A DNA stretch of 64,000 nt. It comes from G965267335 sp965267335 (lineage in GTDB: Bacteria; Bacteroidota; Bacteroidia; Cytophagales; JAAEPT01). The notes beneath the pieces are model-generated. The model was not told where the DNA came from. It made no database searches and worked only from the letters and a program-made list of their open reading frames with translations. Below, piece after piece: positions 27,141 through 35,890 of this stretch. The first letter of the stretch is position 1. The number at the start of each line of letters is the position of its first letter. The DNA lies in NCBI GenBank assembly GCA_965267335.1, contig OZ253953.1, positions 2,542,001-2,606,000 on the forward strand, read 5' to 3'. The translations under genes were made by a program, and so were the position numbers.

Positions 27141-27431
27141 ATGGTCAGAGGAGGTAGTGCATATATTATCACCAACAAGAATCATACAGTATTATATACC
27201 GGTGTTACTGCTGAACTATATTATCGAATTCTTGAACATAGAGAAAAGCAGCATCCGAATAGCTTTTCTGCCAGATACAACCTTTTCAAACTTGTGAGGC
27301 ATGAAGATTTTACACGGATTGAAGAGGCGATAGCTCGTGAAAAGCAAATAAAGGCAGGCTCAAGGAAGGGCAAGATTACGCTGATTGAATCACTGAATCC
27401 TGAGTGGAGAGATTTATTTGATGATTTGTAA
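27141..27431 (+). CDS. GIY-YIG nuclease family protein
   Basis: 96 residues, a single GIY-YIG domain. The A-Y-I-I-T-N...VLYTGVT segment is the GIY-YIG motif (here Y-I-I and Y-T-G), followed by L-x-x-R-x-x-E-H, an Arg/His catalytic region, and the Glu of RIEEAIAREKQIK, as in UPF0213/YhbQ-like proteins. Such domains cleave DNA with one metal ion; the target of the stand-alone members is unknown. The gene lies between two near-identical 140-bp repeats, the second starting 5 bases after its stop codon, which suggests that gene and repeats form one mobile or repeat-spreading unit. Confidence 0.88.
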   Translation: MVRGGSAYIITNKNHTVLYTGVTAELYYRILEHREKQHPNSFSARYNLFKLVRHEDFTRIEEAIAREKQIKAGSRKGKITLIESLNPEWRDLFDDL

Positions 27432-27436
27432 CCCTA

Positions 27437-27576
27437 AACAGATTGCTTCAGTCGTACCTCCTTCGCAATGACGGTTTCAGTATTAATGAACTACTGTCAT
27501 TTGAAACCCAGACAAACAAAATGATGTCGTCATCACGAAGACCGTAGGGATGACGTGATCTGATGTTATCAAAGCC
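27437..27576. repeat. 140-bp repeat, right copy
   Basis: Same orientation as the copy at 26957-27096, differing at positions 27456, 27545, 27563 and 27565. A short decayed relative (CACCTCCGTAATGACAGAG) may be present near 27625. Confidence 0.9.
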
Positions 27577-27673
27577 CGGTTATACTAATTTGACCCATTA
27601 GAATTTCTCTTATCAGAACTAGAATCACCTCCGTAATGACAGAGTCAGTTTAGGTTCTCAGTAAATATTCCCC

Positions 27674-27681
27674 TACCTTTG
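27674..27681 (+). promoter_or_regulatory. Bacteroidota -7 promoter element
   Basis: TACCTTTG matches TAnnTTTG and lies 27 bases before the SulP start. A TTTAG sequence near 27649 could serve as a weak -33 element. Confidence 0.55.
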
Positions 27682-27708
27682 CGCCCTTTAGTTTTGAAGT
27701 GAGTACGA

Positions 27709-29322
27709 ATGAGGAGTATCATCCGCAATTTTACTACCAATCCAGGTAGCGACATTTTTTCAGGTTTGACAGTAGCATTGGCATTAGTGCCGGAGGCAGT
27801 TGCATTTGCATTTGTTGCCGATATCCCACCGATGGTAGGTTTATACGGGGCCTTCATGATGGGGTTTATCACCTCCCTGTTCGGAGGAAGGCCCGGAATG
27901 ATATCCGGAGCAACCGGAGCCATGGCTGTGGTTATGGTCCACCTGATAAAGGAAGGGAATACTGTTGGAAAGGCCTTGGAAACTCCTGTTGACAATTTGG
28001 GACTGTATTGGCTCTTTATAACATTACTTATAGTAGGAGTGATTCAGATGTCTGCAGGCTTCCTACGACTGGGGAAATTCGTGAGATTAATTCCACATCC
28101 TGTTATGATGGGGTTTGTGAATGGATTGGCGATTGTGATCTTTCTTTCTCAGCTTAAAATGTTTACGCACAAGGTGGCAGATAAGGAGGTATGGTTAGTC
28201 GGATCAGAATTATATATAATGTTGGGTCTCGTGGGATTGACGATGTTGATTATGTTTCTGCTACCTAAGCTAAACAAGAAATTACCTGCCGCTCTTATTG
28301 CAATTATAGTAGTAGCCGGAATCACTATACTGGGGAAGGTGGATGTCAGTACCGTAGGGTCGTTTATTCGAGACGGAGGAGGAACAGGACTTGAAGGAAG
28401 TTTGCCCCAGTTTGAGTCACGATCCTTTTTGTATCTGGATACGATGAGCGGTCATTGGGGTACGGTGATATCTACTGCTTTTCTATTGGCGGCAGTTGGA
28501 TTGATTGAGTCACTTATGACATTAAACCTTGTTGATGAAATGACAGATACACGTGGCAGTGGTAACCGTGAGTGCGTAGCACAGGGAGGGGCTAACCTCC
28601 TTAACGGCCTCTTTGGAGGGATGGGAGGGTGTGCCATGATAGGTCAGTCAATCATCAATATCAAATCAGGAGGTAGAGGAAGGCTATCCGGGCTTATTGC
28701 ATCGGTAGCACTGCTTTGCTTCATTTTATTCGGAGCACCGTTGATTGAACAAATTCCGATTGCAGCTTTAGTAGGAGTAATGTTTATGGTGGTAATTGGC
28801 ACGTTTGCCTGGAGTAGCTTTAGGATACTTCATAAAATCCCGTTTTCAGATGCATTGGTACTTGTCACTGTTTCTGGAATCACGGTATGGAAAGACCTTG
28901 CTATCGCAGTAATAGTAGGTGTGATCATGTCTGCGCTCGTATTTGCCTGGAAAAATGCAACCATGATTAGAGCCAGAAAGAGAGTAAAAGAGGATGGTAC
29001 CAAAGTGTACGAAATTTGGGGGCCACTATTTTTTGGTTCTATTCAAACGTTCAACTCAAAATTTGATGTCTCCAATGACCCTGATAAGGTGGAGATCGAT
29101 TTTATCGAGTCCAAAGTATCGGATCACTCTGCTATAGAAGCGGTTCGAAATGTAGCGGACAAGTATCTGGAGGTGGGAAAGTCTATTAAACTGACGCACT
29201 TGAGCCCGGAAAGCTATAAGCTACTTATTAAAGCGGACCCTAAGTTCAGCCGGGTGATTGAGACTTCTATCAATGATCCCAGGTATTATGTCGTTACGGA
29301 TCAGATAGATCAAGAGGTTTAG
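27709..29322 (+). CDS. SulP/SLC26 family anion transporter with STAS domain
   Basis: 537 residues. The N-terminal membrane domain (about residues 15-420, 10-14 helices) starts with DIFSGLTVALALVPEAVAFAF, the SulP signature, and contains the GLYGAF and GATGAMAV segments of the substrate site. The C-terminal ~100 residues (FFGSIQTFNSKF...VEIDFIESKVSDHSAIEAV) form a STAS domain, where F-I-x-S-x-V-x-D-H-S replaces the usual D-x-S-x-V-x-x-x-D/S. Family members carry sulfate, bicarbonate, or dicarboxylates, often with Na+ or H+. Substrate not assignable here; no carbonic anhydrase gene is adjacent. Confidence 0.92.
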   Translation: MRSIIRNFTTNPGSDIFSGLTVALALVPEAVAFAFVADIPPMVGLYGAFMMGFITSLFGGRPGMISGATGAMAVVMVHLIKEGNTVGKALETPVDNLGLYWLFITLLIVGVIQMSAGFLRLGKFVRLIPHPVMMGFVNGLAIVIFLSQLKMFTHKVADKEVWLVGSELYIMLGLVGLTMLIMFLLPKLNKKLPAALIAIIVVAGITILGKVDVSTVGSFIRDGGGTGLEGSLPQFESRSFLYLDTMSGHWGTVISTAFLLAAVGLIESLMTLNLVDEMTDTRGSGNRECVAQGGANLLNGLFGGMGGCAMIGQSIINIKSGGRGRLSGLIASVALLCFILFGAPLIEQIPIAALVGVMFMVVIGTFAWSSFRILHKIPFSDALVLVTVSGITVWKDLAIAVIVGVIMSALVFAWKNATMIRARKRVKEDGTKVYEIWGPLFFGSIQTFNSKFDVSNDPDKVEIDFIESKVSDHSAIEAVRNVADKYLEVGKSIKLTHLSPESYKLLIKADPKFSRVIETSINDPRYYVVTDQIDQEV

Positions 29323-29552
29323 TGATAGACAAGGTTGGCCTGATTCAAACAAACTTCCAAACGATTAATGTGTCCTGAATTTGGTTAAAGTGCTATTTTT
29401 TGCGTTTTAGGTACTATTTATTGTTTCATATGTGTATTCCTGAAACCCCTCTAATCTGCTTATTCCAGGTTACTTTTTCATTCCATCATCTCGAAATTTG
29501 GAGTTGTACATTCTGTATTCTATCCTATTATTAGTTGTTATAGTGATAGTTT

Positions 29553-31286
29553 ATGAAAGATTTCCTACAGGCTTTATTAGTATTTGTCCTAGCAATAGTT
29601 TTGTCCACTGCTATTCTGGCTCAACCCAGGAGTGAAAAGAGAGGTATGGGATATGGGTACCATTCAGCAGAAGATATGGATACTGTAAGTACCGGTTGTA
29701 GTTGGTGGTATAATTGGAATACCTGGCCCGAAGGCACGGCCCAGGGAAACTACCAATCGTTAGGAATGGATTTTTGTCCAATGATTTGGTCTGATAATCC
29801 AGGCAGTTATGGTGCAGCTAATGATTATTATGATATGCACGGAGGCGAATATATCCTTGGTTTCAATGAACCAAATTTTTCCAGTCAAGCGAATATGACT
29901 CCACAGGAAGCAGCAGATGCCTGGTGGCAAATAGAAAATCTTGCGAATACATATGGTCTGAAAATAGTATCTCCTGCAATGAATGACTGCGGGGATTGTG
30001 TTAGTGATGGTAATCAAACCTATTACAGTGGTGTGGATTGGTTGGATGAGTTTTTTAATCTATGTCCGGATTGTGATGTGGACTACATTGCAGTACACTG
30101 GTACGGAGGAGGTAATTCTTTAGAGTGGTACGTGGATCAGTACAGAAAATATAATAAACCTATCTGGGTAACAGAGTTTGCTGCCTGGGATGACCCCGGA
30201 ATTAACCTACAGTCTCAAAAGGAATATATGGTATACCAACTTGATTGGATGGAAAATGATCCGGATATATTCAGGTATGCCTGGTTTGTCGGTCGTACGG
30301 GTGGTGGACCCAATGCTTATCCTTACATAGATATATTGGATGGCAATGGCGAAACTACTGAGCTGGGTGAAATTTATCTGAAGATGCCTGCTCATGATTC
30401 CGACTATGTCTTTACCAATATAATACCTGGCAGGTTGGAAACTGAGTATTACTGTGACGGATATGGAATGAGAGTACAGTTGACCGAAGATACGGACGGT
30501 TTCCTGAATCTTGGCTATACCGATCAGTGGGACTGGGTTTCTTATAATATTGATGTGCCTGCAGATGGTACGTATACCCTGACCTTTAGGCTAGCTGGTG
30601 ATGATACGGGAGCTTTTGATATTTCGGTGGATGACCTCAGTAAAGGTATTTTGAATACTAATAATACTGGTGGATGGCAAAACTGGCAAGAGCAAACTTT
30701 TGATTTGGACCTTACAGCTGGAGTTCACAAACTGCAGTTTACTGTTACTGACCCGGGGTTCAATATTAATTGGGTAGAGTTTTCTACAACCACCGATTTG
30801 TGTCCCTCTGACCCGGAGAAGATAGCCCCGGGAGAATGTGGTTGCGGTATCGCAGATACGGATAGTGATAGCGATGGAACCGCTGATTGCAATGATGACT
30901 GCCCTAATGACCCTGACAAAACTGAGCCTGGAGAATGTGGTTGTGGAAATACGGAAACGTCATGTGAAGACTGTAACGGGGAGCCTAACGGAACCGCGGC
31001 TGTTGATGATTGTGATGTTTGCTCTGGTGGAAATACAGGAGTGGCAGTAAACGATTGTGTTCTATCTATTGATGAAATTAATAGTGATGATTTTGATGTG
31101 TTTCCCAATCCTTCAAGCGGATTATTTACCATTCAAAATATCGATGTTCATTCATGGGTTATATTTAACGTGATTGGCAAGGAAATAGCCACAGGGTCAG
31201 GAAATGAGGTGTTGCTTGCTGTTGATCCGGGTACCTATTTCTTGTTAGTCAATAATCATTTTATGAAAAGACTTATAGTAGAGTAG
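29553..31286 (+). CDS. GH128-like glucanase with CBM6-type domain and T9SS sorting domain
   Basis: 577 residues, signal peptide ending AILAQ. The catalytic domain (~28-285) has the Asl1/GH128 pattern: KRGMGYG, ILGFNEPN with acid/base Glu106, YIAVHWYG and the nucleophile Glu208 in WVTEFAAW. GH128 enzymes hydrolyse beta-1,3-glucans such as laminarin or curdlan. A jelly-roll domain (~290-415, GRLETEYYCDGYGMRV...NINWVEFS) looks like CBM6. Two TSP3-like units, one DCNGE unit and a T9SS type A domain (FPNPSSG...) follow, so it shares export and linker modules with the GH9 and beta-helix proteins. Confidence 0.88.
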   Translation: MKDFLQALLVFVLAIVLSTAILAQPRSEKRGMGYGYHSAEDMDTVSTGCSWWYNWNTWPEGTAQGNYQSLGMDFCPMIWSDNPGSYGAANDYYDMHGGEYILGFNEPNFSSQANMTPQEAADAWWQIENLANTYGLKIVSPAMNDCGDCVSDGNQTYYSGVDWLDEFFNLCPDCDVDYIAVHWYGGGNSLEWYVDQYRKYNKPIWVTEFAAWDDPGINLQSQKEYMVYQLDWMENDPDIFRYAWFVGRTGGGPNAYPYIDILDGNGETTELGEIYLKMPAHDSDYVFTNIIPGRLETEYYCDGYGMRVQLTEDTDGFLNLGYTDQWDWVSYNIDVPADGTYTLTFRLAGDDTGAFDISVDDLSKGILNTNNTGGWQNWQEQTFDLDLTAGVHKLQFTVTDPGFNINWVEFSTTTDLCPSDPEKIAPGECGCGIADTDSDSDGTADCNDDCPNDPDKTEPGECGCGNTETSCEDCNGEPNGTAAVDDCDVCSGGNTGVAVNDCVLSIDEINSDDFDVFPNPSSGLFTIQNIDVHSWVIFNVIGKEIATGSGNEVLLAVDPGTYFLLVNNHFMKRLIVE

Positions 31287-31366
31287 GATGACCGAATTTC
31301 TGGTGGTTCAGGAAAACCATTGGAATTAATTTCCGTACCAAAAGCTTTAGTTAACTCATTAAAGCT

Positions 31367-32155
31367 ATGGTCAGAACTATTTTTCCGGTTACATTATTAT
31401 CACTCGTATTATTGGCTTCATGTGGAGGCGAAGGTAAGTCTGAAGAGGCTGTATTGCAGGAAGAAGAAAAACAGAAGCAAGAGTGGAATGAAAAGAAGGA
31501 GTTTTTTCAAAGCGAATTCACCAAACGGAATAAAGACAAGATCAATGAGTTGTCCAATGTTATCTTGAAAACCCTTGAATTCGTAGAATCCGATGAAGAT
31601 ACCAGCCTGGTGATTTATAAACTCGATGACCCGCCTATTTGTGAATATGATCGAAGTCGATACGATAGTCCTGATGATTTTCTTAGCAAAAAGAACTGTA
31701 TAGTATTGAGCTATGAAAACCTAAAAGAGAACGGAGAAGAAAACACGGCTCGTTTTTATGATGAAAACAAAGTACGTTTAATGGCTCGGCTACTCAAGAA
31801 TGAATTTGCTTTTGATGAAGATTTAAAAAATCGGGACCTGGAACTATTAGAGCAAATGTTGTACTCAAAATATATTCTGATATCTATTCAAAAAGAGAAG
31901 AAATCTCCAAGAGTCTTGTCGGGTGAGGGTGGTGAAATAGAAACCGGCTACGTATGGGGACTCATGTATCTGATTGATATAGAATCTGGCGGAATGATCG
32001 CAAGGGTAACTGTCGAGGCTGAAAACTCGGTGGAAGGTACCTATGAAAGTTCCTCAGAAAGCTTGCAAGCAGCCCTCGAAAAAGATCTGTTGGATAATTG
32101 GGTGAAATATATTTATGAAGTCATGAGGATAGGGTATCCCTTGGATTTACCTTAG
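31367..32155 (+). CDS. Lipoprotein of unknown function
   Basis: 262 residues. Signal peptide ends LVLLASC with lipid-acceptor Cys19, followed by GGEGKSEE and a Glu/Lys-rich coiled-coil-prone segment (~25-60). The rest is a mixed alpha/beta domain with no recognised motif. It stands 80 bases after the glucanase gene and ~110 bases before the zinc-ribbon gene; no functional link to either is visible. Confidence 0.7.
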   Translation: MVRTIFPVTLLSLVLLASCGGEGKSEEAVLQEEEKQKQEWNEKKEFFQSEFTKRNKDKINELSNVILKTLEFVESDEDTSLVIYKLDDPPICEYDRSRYDSPDDFLSKKNCIVLSYENLKENGEENTARFYDENKVRLMARLLKNEFAFDEDLKNRDLELLEQMLYSKYILISIQKEKKSPRVLSGEGGEIETGYVWGLMYLIDIESGGMIARVTVEAENSVEGTYESSSESLQAALEKDLLDNWVKYIYEVMRIGYPLDLP

Positions 32156-32264
32156 ACACTATTAAGTGATTTTTTTGATCGACTAAGCAACCTTTACTCC
32201 GTTTTGGACATCTATATTATAATTGAAAATTATTCTTTAGTTTAAAGATTACAAAGTATTGAAA

Positions 32265-32447
32265 ATGGAAGTACTACTAATCTATGGCGGAATCGCACTT
32301 CTGGGGGTGATTGTATACCTTCTGGCGGTACAATCGCGAAAGTCCTACACCTGTCCCAACTGTGGGGAGAAGTTAAGCACCGAATACCTGGACGCGGACC
32401 GCTGTGGAGTATGTGGTACCAAACTAAACCAAGATAAAGATGGATAG
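32265..32447 (+). CDS. Small membrane-anchored zinc-ribbon protein
   Basis: 60 residues from the ATG at 32265. An N-terminal membrane helix (VLLIYGGIALLGVIVYLLAV) is followed by a zinc ribbon with two CxxC knuckles (CPNCGEKL and CGVCGTKL). It overlaps the next gene by 8 bases, so translation is probably coupled. Likely an adaptor-type small protein; precise role unknown. Confidence 0.75.
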   Translation: MEVLLIYGGIALLGVIVYLLAVQSRKSYTCPNCGEKLSTEYLDADRCGVCGTKLNQDKDG

Positions 32448-32877
32448 AGAAAAGTTATTGGCCGGTACACGCCCGGAGATCGGTGATAAAATAATTATGA
32501 CAGGGGCCGCCCAGTTTGATGGCTATGAAATCATGGAATATAAAGGCATGGTATGGGGAATCTCGGTAAGGGCTAAGGATATGGGACAAGATTGTGGGAT
32601 GGCTTGTAAACAAGTTACAGGAGGCGAGTTGTCATCCTACTCACAACTGGGAGATGAATCCCGTCAGAGAGCTATCGATATCATGTTGAAGAAAGCTTCC
32701 AATATGAAAGCCAATGCTATTATCAATGTGGAATTTGAATTAGGAGGAGCCAACAAAGGTGCTTCTGAGGTGGTAGTTCATGGTACCGCGGTGTTCATCA
32801 AACCAATCGTGGACTATGTACCGGATGGTGCTATCGGTAACATTCTTGCGGATATACACGATACGATTAAAAAGTAA
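32440..32877 (+). CDS. YbjQ/UPF0145 family protein
   Basis: 145 residues. The region ~45-125 matches the YbjQ fold: W-G-x-S-V-R-A-K-D, then R-x-x-A-x-x-x-M-x-x-x-A...ANAIINVEFE and the closing V-V-x-G-T-A-V. YbjQ proteins are pentameric and labelled heavy-metal-binding, though function is not well established. It is the middle gene of a three-gene overlapping set, between a zinc-ribbon membrane protein and a Cys-containing membrane protein. Confidence 0.85.
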   Translation: MDREKLLAGTRPEIGDKIIMTGAAQFDGYEIMEYKGMVWGISVRAKDMGQDCGMACKQVTGGELSSYSQLGDESRQRAIDIMLKKASNMKANAIINVEFELGGANKGASEVVVHGTAVFIKPIVDYVPDGAIGNILADIHDTIKK

Positions 32878-33467
32878 TGCCAAGAACCGTAGATCGGTTA
32901 AGGGTCAAGTGGCTTTGGCTAAAGCATTCCTATGAATTTAGGTGGGCTCATAAACCGCTATGCAGTAGGTTCCATAGTGAGGTATTGAAGCTCGGTAAAT
33001 TACATGTTTGTAGAAGCTGTACCTTGCTGTATACTGGGATTGTATTGAGTATACCGACCCTGTTATTACCTAAAAGCACAGCTTTTCTCATCGCTTTTTT
33101 TGTTTTCTATTCGCTGGTAATTGTCGGGTCTTACCCGGGATGGTATAAGAAATGGAGTAGGGGAGTTAGGGATGTTTTGAGGTTTCTATTAGGTGTTGTG
33201 ATTACGGCAAATATTATACTGCTGTTCAGCCATCCGTACTTCATGATACCAGCGCTGGCGGTTATGTTAATTTGCTGGAGAATCTATTTTGTAAGAAGGG
33301 GTAAGAGGCGAGCAAATATTTGTAATGGCTGTCCTGAACTTGGGTGCGAAGGAGTTTGCTCCGGTTATGAACTCCAGGCGAATAGAATCCGAAAGTATGA
33401 AGAGAAGGCCACTGAAATTTTGTATTTGAGGTCTGAAAGGCTTCCCGATCAGCTCAAACCAAAATAG
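32877..33467 (+). CDS. DUF2085-like membrane protein with Cys motifs
   Basis: 196 residues, starting in a TAATG overlap with the YbjQ gene. Three or four membrane helices lie between residues ~55 and 140. Before the first helix is C-x20-HVCRSCTLLYTG, which matches the C-x-R/S-C-x-x-x-Y-x-G motif of DUF2085 proteins. A second cluster, NICNGCPELGCEGVCSGY, follows the last helix and has five Cys in a metal-binding-like spacing. Together with its zinc-ribbon and YbjQ neighbours this suggests a small membrane complex, perhaps for metal handling. That is inference. Confidence 0.65.
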   Translation: MPRTVDRLRVKWLWLKHSYEFRWAHKPLCSRFHSEVLKLGKLHVCRSCTLLYTGIVLSIPTLLLPKSTAFLIAFFVFYSLVIVGSYPGWYKKWSRGVRDVLRFLLGVVITANIILLFSHPYFMIPALAVMLICWRIYFVRRGKRRANICNGCPELGCEGVCSGYELQANRIRKYEEKATEILYLRSERLPDQLKPK

Positions 33468-33471
33468 ATTC

Positions 33472-35361
33472 TTAATCATTGTAAATTCTAACTTGCTTTA
33501 GGTACAGCTCTCTGTTGTCACCATCAAGTTTGAACTCTATGTCCAGTCCAAAGTGCAGGAATGACTTATTAGTGGAGGTAGATTTGAAGTAGTACTTTTT
33601 TACCAACTGAAGCTGATCGGCTAGTGTTTTGATTTCGACATCAGACATACATAAGTTTCCATTGTTAAGGCTCGAGGTGGTAATTACATCAAACGCATTC
33701 TTACCCTTATAAATAGCCCGTTTGGACTCAGGAAAGCAGATGATCTGATCACAAGTAACACCTTCGGTTGGGTTCACTACGTTTTCATTACCAATTTGGG
33801 CATTGATTACAAAACCATTGGCATTTGGTCGGTATATGTTTTTCGTTATTGCGACACCATTGACATGTTCATCAGGAAACGCACGATGAACCAAAATGCC
33901 CATGTAGGCCTCACTATGGTCTATATGATAGAATTCTCTTTCTGTGAAGGCCTCATAAGACCACATACTCGCCCACACTTTTTTGATTGCTTTCTCGAAA
34001 GACTTTTTTTCATCATTAAGAATACCTGTTTTTGAGGTATACAGGCCAGCTCCAGAGAAGCCTGCTGCATCCTCAGCATTGGTGGAAGACCGGAATCTAA
34101 ATCTGGTATAAGTTGATTGCTGTTGCACTTTCTTATTAACCATGCTAATTAATTGAGCGTTGACCGGCTTTTCCTTTATTGCTTTGCGAATTTCTCTCAG
34201 GCGTGCCTGCAGGCTGTCAGAGTGCTTTAGAATTGACTTGTTATCCAGCAGTTCTTTGATTAATCGTGGGGCATCAGAGTTGTTAATATGTTCATCATAG
34301 AAATAGAAGGGGATACAAAAAGCATGTTCAGGAGTTTTGAAATCTAAATTTTGAGCCAGGCGAGTTAGATAGGCAAAGTTTGCTGCTTTATTGCCCGCAA
34401 AGGCCAAAGAGTTACGGTTCATTTCTTTGATGTCGACAACAGACCTTACCGTCAGATCATGACGTAGCCTGATTCTATGATGGTCAGAGTGGCTGGAAAT
34501 GGCACTGTCTGTTTTGCTAAGATAAAATGTGTCACTTTCCACTTTAAATGAAACCTTCTGTCCATCTAGTGATTTCAGGTATTTATTCTCAAAAGCCCCT
34601 TTATAAGCCGCTACCGGGAGCTTTCTATTCTGGCCGAGTATTGATATATGGCTAAGGGGAGTCTGGAATTTCGTAACTATGATACCAGTGACTTGAGGAA
34701 GGTAAAGTGGAGATTCATTGAGCACAATGATATCCTGTGGCTCAATGTCTTGTATATGCTCTTTAAGGTTATCGATAAATTTGAGGCTTCCCACCGCTGA
34801 TTGTTTACTAATTGGTTGGTAGGTCTGGTTCTTATATATCTCCGAAGGTAGGATAGTTGGTATTTGCTTTTCAAGACTCTCTTTTAATTTGTGTAGATGG
34901 GCACTATTAATAAAGAGTTCAAGGTTGCTTCCAAAATAACTTGTGGACTTCACCGTCCTGAAAAGTTTAATAATATGTTGTTCCCCAATTAAATCAACCG
35001 CTGACAACTCTAGAATATACTTATCCATTGATTTAAAATAATTGATGTTTCCCAGTAGAAACATTCTTCCGCGATCAGTTGAATAGTTGAGCTGGTTAAA
35101 TACTTTTAGGTCATCATGAAACCTTAGTTTTTCCGAGCAATAGCTATAGTGGTATTTGTATTTCTTGGAGTCTATGTAGTGTAGCTTTCGCGTTCTTAGG
35201 TCGTATACGACTTTCACTCCTGTTACCTGGCCATACTTTGGAGACAGTGGGATCTGGCTTAGTTTTTCGAACTGTTCTTTAGTTTGAAGGCTATGAGTTG
35301 CTTTCTGAGAATAGCAGAAGCTACTGATGAATACGAGTATGAAGAAAAAATAACGCAACAC
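33472..35361 (-). CDS. Exported PEP-synthase/dikinase-like protein with phosphohistidine domain before the ATP-grasp domain
   Basis: 629 residues with a clear signal peptide (MLRYFFFILVFISSFCYSQ). A ~190-residue unassigned N-terminal domain precedes a phosphohistidine-type swivel domain with His238 in TPLSHISILGQ (compare T-S-H-A-A in PEP synthase). A PPDK_N/ATP-grasp domain follows (~315-629: FAGNKAANFAYL, RFRFRSSTNAED, VNPTEGV, ELYLKQVR). This His-then-ATP order is that of glucan water dikinases, not of PEP synthase, and no PEP-binding barrel is present. A dikinase acting outside the cytoplasm would lack ATP, so the protein may be a repurposed binding protein. Confidence 0.75.
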   Translation of the reverse strand: MLRYFFFILVFISSFCYSQKATHSLQTKEQFEKLSQIPLSPKYGQVTGVKVVYDLRTRKLHYIDSKKYKYHYSYCSEKLRFHDDLKVFNQLNYSTDRGRMFLLGNINYFKSMDKYILELSAVDLIGEQHIIKLFRTVKSTSYFGSNLELFINSAHLHKLKESLEKQIPTILPSEIYKNQTYQPISKQSAVGSLKFIDNLKEHIQDIEPQDIIVLNESPLYLPQVTGIIVTKFQTPLSHISILGQNRKLPVAAYKGAFENKYLKSLDGQKVSFKVESDTFYLSKTDSAISSHSDHHRIRLRHDLTVRSVVDIKEMNRNSLAFAGNKAANFAYLTRLAQNLDFKTPEHAFCIPFYFYDEHINNSDAPRLIKELLDNKSILKHSDSLQARLREIRKAIKEKPVNAQLISMVNKKVQQQSTYTRFRFRSSTNAEDAAGFSGAGLYTSKTGILNDEKKSFEKAIKKVWASMWSYEAFTEREFYHIDHSEAYMGILVHRAFPDEHVNGVAITKNIYRPNANGFVINAQIGNENVVNPTEGVTCDQIICFPESKRAIYKGKNAFDVITTSSLNNGNLCMSDVEIKTLADQLQLVKKYYFKSTSTNKSFLHFGLDIEFKLDGDNRELYLKQVRIYND

Positions 35362-35452
35362 TTAAGTAAAGTTAACTATTAATGGGATGCAATACTGTGC
35401 TGATTTCATAAAGTATCAAAACGAATTGTTCAGGAATTCGTTTAATGATCTT

Positions 35453-35890
35453 ATGAAACATCTTCTAATTATTACACTTCTTAGTTTTTCGACCTCACTA
35501 TTTGCACAATCAGTAACCGTTCAGGACGGGTATTGGAATGATCCGAAAACATGGCAGGACGGATTGGTTCCAGGTAAGAAAGACGACATTATAATAAGGC
35601 ACCAGGTAGTTTTAGAAAAATCATTCAAAGCCCTGGGTAAAATCCAGGTTCTTGAGAATGCAATTCTTTGTGTTTCCGGTAAAATAGAAATAGTGGAAGG
35701 AAAAGGGCATATGCATAATCAGGGAACTTTGAGAGTGGCTTACATAAAGTTCATGCAAAACTTTGCCAATCACGGATTGTTTGAGGCCAAGAAAGTTGAG
35801 ACCGTTTGGAAAGGCTTCGATACGACCAAAGGTAAAATGAGGATCGGAAGTACTTTAAATTGTGACTGTAAAGAGGTCCTGGAAAATTAA
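35453..35890 (+). CDS. Small secreted beta-rich protein, G8-like fragment
   Basis: 145 residues from the ATG at 35453, which gives a signal peptide (MKHLLIITLLSFSTSLFAQ); a longer start at 35387 is unlikely. The mature part begins VTVQDGYWNDPKTWQDGLVPGKKDD, the W-x-D-x-x-T-W...P-x-x-x-D entry seen at the start of G8-like or beta-solenoid domains in Bacteroidota secreted proteins. It continues with short beta repeats (I-x-V-x-E-x-A). No T9SS domain. The stop overlaps that of the convergent kinase gene by 4 bases. Confidence 0.7.
   Translation: MKHLLIITLLSFSTSLFAQSVTVQDGYWNDPKTWQDGLVPGKKDDIIIRHQVVLEKSFKALGKIQVLENAILCVSGKIEIVEGKGHMHNQGTLRVAYIKFMQNFANHGLFEAKKVETVWKGFDTTKGKMRIGSTLNCDCKEVLEN

Larger units (their letters stand above)
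26957..27576 (+). mobile_element. Candidate mobile unit: GIY-YIG gene bounded by 140-bp direct repeats
   Basis: The 620-bp unit consists of a 140-bp repeat, a 44-bp leader, the GIY-YIG gene and the second 140-bp repeat. Nothing else lies inside. The arrangement is comparable in principle to REP sequences with their RAYT transposase, but here the enzyme is a nuclease of a different family. Mobility is inferred, not shown. Confidence 0.5.
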
